Part shown: piece after piece, positions 61,848 to 64,000 of the stretch | Layout of the letters: each line of letters begins with the position of its first letter | Position numbering within the stretch: position 1 is the first letter of the stretch | Assembly: GCF_034377145.1 (NCBI RefSeq) | Contig: NZ_CP139707.1 | Coordinates: 2,055,001 to 2,119,000 of the forward strand | Length of the DNA: 64,000 bases | Direction: 5' to 3' | From: Sulfitobacter sp. OXR-159 | GTDB taxonomy: Bacteria > Pseudomonadota > Alphaproteobacteria > Rhodobacterales > Rhodobacteraceae | Position numbers and translations under genes: made by a program | The notes under the pieces: model-generated | What the model saw: only the letters and a program-made list of their open reading frames with translations | Database searches by the model: none | What the model was told of the DNA's origin: nothing

Positions 61848-62224
61848 CACGCGGCCTCCCGCATCTCGGCCAAAACAGCGGACGCGGCCGCGCGCTCATC
61901 GGCGTCGATCGAGTGACGCATCAGGGATTGGCAGGCGGCACCTAAAGCGTCGGGGTCAATCGCGCCTGCCGTACTGACAACGCGGCGCGCATCGCTCAGG
62001 CGGCTCTCGATGGAATCTGACCGGAGCGCCATCGCCAGCGCGGCAGGTTTGCTGGCGGCCATCTGGCGCCACAGCAAAAGCTCGGTGCAAATTTCAGGAA
62101 GGGCAGTGGCAAGCAGTGCGCAGGTCTCAACGTCGAAATCGCCGCACTGCTGCCGATATGTCGGATTGGCCAATTCGGTCAGCAGTTCGTCGCTAACCAG
62201 CGGCTGGTTTTCTGTCGCACGCAT
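61847..62224 (-). CDS. First gene of the leftward early operon, unknown
   Basis: A 125-residue helical protein (MRATENQPLVSDELLTELANPTYRQQCGDFDVETCALLATALPEICTELLLWRQM...). ATG 62224 has GGAGG six bases upstream and is preferred to the ATG at 62236. It is the first gene behind the leftward promoter and its operators. Confidence 0.65.
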   Translation of the reverse strand: MRATENQPLVSDELLTELANPTYRQQCGDFDVETCALLATALPEICTELLLWRQMAASKPAALAMALRSDSIESRLSDARRVVSTAGAIDPDALGAACQSLMRHSIDADERAAASAVLAEMREAA

Positions 62225-62251
62225 CGTTGCCTCCATCTGTTGATGAAGACA

Positions 62252-62280
62252 CTTTTAGTAGTCTAAAAACACTACGTCAA
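62252..62280 (-). promoter_or_regulatory. Leftward early promoter (PL-like)
   Basis: On the minus strand TTGACG (62275-62280) and TAAAAG (62252-62257) are spaced by exactly 17 bases. An operator (62259-62274) fills the spacer. The start codon of the first leftward gene is 28 bases beyond the -10. Confidence 0.6.
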
Positions 62281-62303
62281 GACGAGTTAGTTTAAAAACA
62301 CTA
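62259..62303. promoter_or_regulatory. Left operator pair
   Basis: TAGTCTAAAAACACTA (62259-62274) and TAGTTTAAAAACACTA (62288-62303), 29 bases apart start to start, each a TAGT-8-ACTA dyad. Almost identical sites recur at 63220-63260, so one repressor should bind all. Confidence 0.75.
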
Positions 62304-62342
62304 TACAGGTGGGCCCGGCTTGATTCTGCGACCTTGGTTTTC

Positions 62343-62657
62343 TTACTCCACCCCCCAAACCTCAATCATAGTTTCCCCCATCATGTCAGCTGCTTCTCTC
62401 GCCGCTGCGTCGCACCCCACCTCGACCACTCGCGCCTGAAGGGCATCCCGGTTCTTCAGAACTTGAGCTTGCGCAAGGTCATAGTCGCGGCCACTCAGGT
62501 GATTACCCATCACGGCGTCTGTGAGAGATGCATAGCTAGCGCATTGATCCTCAATAGTCAGAACGTACCCCCAAAACTTAGAGAACGTCTGCCAATCGCC
62601 CGCAAAACCGGTGACTGGCACTACCGCGAGGAAGGCGGAGAAAAAAAATCGGTTCAT
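62343..62657 (-). CDS. Small exported protein in the immunity region
   Basis: A 104-residue protein with a Sec signal peptide (MNRFFFSAFLAVVPVTGFAG, cleavage about residue 20) and two cysteines (DQCASY and EVGCDAA) that could form a disulfide. It lies downstream of and co-directional with the repressor, on the lysogeny side of the operators. It could therefore be expressed from the prophage and act at the envelope, for example in superinfection exclusion. No family was recognised. ATG 62657 begins the signal peptide. Confidence 0.6.
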   Translation of the reverse strand: MNRFFFSAFLAVVPVTGFAGDWQTFSKFWGYVLTIEDQCASYASLTDAVMGNHLSGRDYDLAQAQVLKNRDALQARVVEVGCDAAAREAADMMGETMIEVWGVE

Positions 62658-62821
62658 CTGGTCCATCTCTCAATCATTGATTCTTCACTTTATCTAAGAT
62701 TGCTTCGCCCCTTGGGCATTCAAGCATTTGAAAGTGAACTACATGTGGTGTGCTTGCAAAAACGCGGGATGTTCCGTTAATGTTCTACTTAACGGAGTTT
62801 ATTACATGACAGATCGGGAAA

Positions 62822-63184
62822 TCATTGATCGCCTTCGCCAGATTTTGGCGACCCCGTGTGTGAAGTCGCAACAAGCGCTTCTCCATAGCCTAAAAGCTGA
62901 CGGCGGAGATCTTCGGGTAACTGAGATACTAGGCGAACAATCTGCTGCTCTTCTTCGGTCTGAGCGTCAGACAAAAACTCCTCCAAGGTAGTGCCGAGCG
63001 CTTCACAGACCCTCCTTGCGGACTCGATACGGGGGCTTTGGTTTGTTCCTGCAAACCAGGCGCGAATAGCGCTGTTACCCAAGCCTGCCTTTACCGACAG
63101 CCCCGCTGCTGTCAGGCTCGGGTCCGCATCGATCACGGCCTTCAGTTTCAATAAAAATGGTTCAGTTATGCGTTTGTCTGCCAT
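62822..63184 (-). CDS. XRE-type prophage repressor
   Basis: A 120-residue protein with an HTH at about 24-70: LTAAGLSVKAGLGNSAIRAWFAGTNQSPRIESARRVCEALGTTLEEFL. There is no S24 peptidase domain, so induction would not be by RecA-driven self-cleavage. The C-terminal helical part may mediate oligomers. It lies between two sets of near-identical operators and is the natural candidate to bind them. Confidence 0.85.
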   Translation of the reverse strand: MADKRITEPFLLKLKAVIDADPSLTAAGLSVKAGLGNSAIRAWFAGTNQSPRIESARRVCEALGTTLEEFLSDAQTEEEQQIVRLVSQLPEDLRRQLLGYGEALVATSHTGSPKSGEGDQ

Positions 63185-63219
63185 GCCAACAATGTGCGCC
63201 TAGCGCCCTCGCTCTGCCA

Positions 63220-63260
63220 TGGTTTAAAAAGACGTTGACCTAAGTAGTTTAAAAAGACTA
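63220..63260 (+). promoter_or_regulatory. Right operator pair and rightward promoter (OR/PR-like)
   Basis: TAGTTTAAAAAGACTA (63245-63260) and the imperfect TGGTTTAAAAAGACGT (63220-63235) flank TTGACC (63235-63240), a -35 for rightward transcription with -10 near 63258-63263. The next ATG is only about eight bases on, so the transcript may be nearly leaderless. Confidence 0.65.
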
Positions 63261-63270
63261 TCCAAGAGCC

Positions 63271-63483
63271 ATGGAACAGTTCATGGAAGAAGTGCGCGCC
63301 TATGCGGACGCGCTTGGGGTTCAGCCTTCGACAGTTGTGCAGCGCGCAGCGAAGCTCGGCGGTGCGGCGTGGGCAAAGTGGGAAGCGGGCGACGGATCGC
63401 CCACCCTGCGCACGGCGGATAAGATTTTGAAGTTCATCCGAGAGAACCCCGCCCCTACAGAACCCCTTAAGGAGGCCAGCTGA
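63271..63483 (+). CDS. Small HTH-like phage regulator (Cro-like position)
   Basis: A 70-residue protein. ADALGVQPSTVVQRAAKLGGAAWAKWEAGDGSPTLRTADKILKFI fits a short XRE-type HTH as in phage Cro/CII-like proteins. It is the first gene behind the rightward promoter, divergent from the repressor, so a Cro-like role is inferred. The stop overlaps the next start (TGATG). Confidence 0.7.
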   Translation: MEQFMEEVRAYADALGVQPSTVVQRAAKLGGAAWAKWEAGDGSPTLRTADKILKFIRENPAPTEPLKEAS

Positions 63484-63671
63484 TGCGCGCCCTGATAAAC
63501 TCACTTCGCCACCACATCCGCTATGCGTTCGACGCGGATTACCGGATCGAGCGTATCGCGGACGCGGTAGAGCGGCGGCTTCAGCCCCAGATTGGAGCTG
63601 AAGTTCGTGGTGAACTCGATCGCGTCGCTGGTCGGGTCTCGGCCACCATCTCGGCAAGCTTTGCGAATTGA
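63483..63671 (+). CDS. Small phage protein, 62 aa
   Basis: MRALINSLRHHIRYAFDADYRIERIADAVERRLQP... a basic then helical protein of unknown function. It overlaps the HTH gene by one base (TGATG), so it is co-translated in the rightward operon. Confidence 0.55.
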   Translation: MRALINSLRHHIRYAFDADYRIERIADAVERRLQPQIGAEVRGELDRVAGRVSATISASFAN

Positions 63672-63674
63672 CCG

Positions 63675-63899
63675 TCAGGGGGATGTTATGATGCGAACCA
63701 ACCGTGCAAATTCCTCGGCCCGCACCGGTGTCGACGTGTCGCCACTTCCGATTGCATCTAGCCTTTCGACAAGTCGGTCTACCGTTCCGGGCGCTGCCGT
63801 TTCGAGCTCTCTTGCAATCATGCCGATTGCCTTCGAGTTTGCTTCCGCCCGCGCAGCGGTACGTTCCACGACTTCCCACAGCTTCATCGTCTCGGCCAT
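63675..63899 (-). CDS. Small phage protein, 74 aa, opposite strand
   Basis: MAETMKLWEVVERTAARAEANSKAIGMIARELETAAPG... is a helical protein with AAGGAAAG ahead of its ATG. It is convergent with the rightward gene pair. Unknown function. From 63900 to the edge I see no supported gene. Confidence 0.5.
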   Translation of the reverse strand: MAETMKLWEVVERTAARAEANSKAIGMIARELETAAPGTVDRLVERLDAIGSGDTSTPVRAEEFARLVRIITSP

Positions 63900-64000
63900 C
63901 GTTCTTTCCTTTCAAGTGGTGGCTGAATTGGCGGAGCGGGCCGTGCTGGGCCTGTTCCGCCACCTTAATTGCGGCGTTGTTGCCAAACATGCAATCTGGG

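Larger units (their letters stand above)
53430..64000. mobile_element. Prophage-like integrated element (left part)
   Basis: From the 3' end of tRNA-Thr to the window edge the genes are phage-type: an integrase facing the tRNA, a leftward early operon of about 17 small overlapping genes, a repressor region and a rightward operon start. No second copy of the tRNA 3' end was found by eye, so the right boundary lies outside. No head, tail, terminase or lysis genes are in view. Confidence 0.85.

Noticed and set aside
62728..62991. Plus-strand frame opposite the repressor gene
   Set aside because: It overlaps the 3' half of the repressor and looks like an antisense frame. An internal ATG at 62806 does have a weak ribosome site, so it was considered but not listed.
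63166..63990. Long minus-strand frame across the immunity right side
   Set aside because: It runs antisense to the HTH and 62-residue genes and out of frame with the 63675-63899 gene; composition after the first 30 residues is not protein-like.
53457..64000. Right attachment site for the tRNA-Thr element
   Set aside because: I looked for a second copy of the tRNA 3' end and saw none; it is presumably beyond the window.

Overview
The window looks like chromosomal DNA of a marine Roseobacter-group alphaproteobacterium (Rhodobacteraceae, Sulfitobacter-like). Indicators are high GC, a Paracoccus-type sox cluster, GapR (DUF2312), an NDUFA12-type complex I accessory subunit, a DUF2155 protein, a ScfR-type regulator, and stacked branched-chain-type ABC transporters. 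The genus is an inference from gene content.

Layout. 1-1.5 kb: end of a Ca/Na antiporter gene, gapR, a small membrane protein and a DUF442 protein. 1.5-6.3 kb (minus): a histidine kinase fused to a sodium/solute symporter domain, a small membrane protein, a lone receiver protein and a ScfR-type regulator. 6.5-11.8 kb (plus): a complete five-gene Liv-type ABC transporter. 12-19.6 kb: accBC, aat, DUF2155, NDUFA12, an FkbM methyltransferase-GT61 fusion, a RidA protein, clpX and clpP. 19.8-29.5 kb: the thiosulfate-oxidation locus, soxVWXYZABCD (minus) divergent from soxSRT (plus), with three candidate SoxR operators. 29.6-35 kb: a PhoX phosphatase, then zinc uptake (znuA divergent from zur-znuC-znuB) with Zur boxes between.

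35-49.2 kb (all minus) is a tightly coupled tryptophan/anthranilate catabolic block. It holds tryptophan 2,3-dioxygenase, kynureninase, 2-aminobenzoate-CoA ligase, the two-domain 2-aminobenzoyl-CoA monooxygenase/reductase, an SDR, a crotonase with an unusual active site, an acyl-CoA dehydrogenase, a MarR regulator, a dedicated Liv-type transporter and a RidA protein. Together these would take tryptophan or kynurenine through anthranilate to dearomatised CoA intermediates. No kynurenine formamidase gene is visible. 49.4-53.3 kb: a degenerate sugar-kinase homologue, a HpaR-like MarR regulator divergent from an aromatic amino acid decarboxylase, and an unrecognised protein.

53.4 kb to the end: a prophage-like element integrated at tRNA-Thr(UGU). 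It has a tyrosine integrase facing the tRNA, a long leftward early operon of small genes (ASCH, DUF5131/Gp37-Gp68, an Acb2/Tad1-like cyclic-nucleotide sponge, DUF2303, a NYN nuclease-like protein, a methyltransferase-like fragment, HNH), an immunity region and the start of a rightward operon. Two pairs of near-identical operators lie about 1 kb apart on either side of the repressor, an OL/OR-like layout. No virion genes and no right attachment site fall inside the window. No gene-free stretch exceeds 300 bases.
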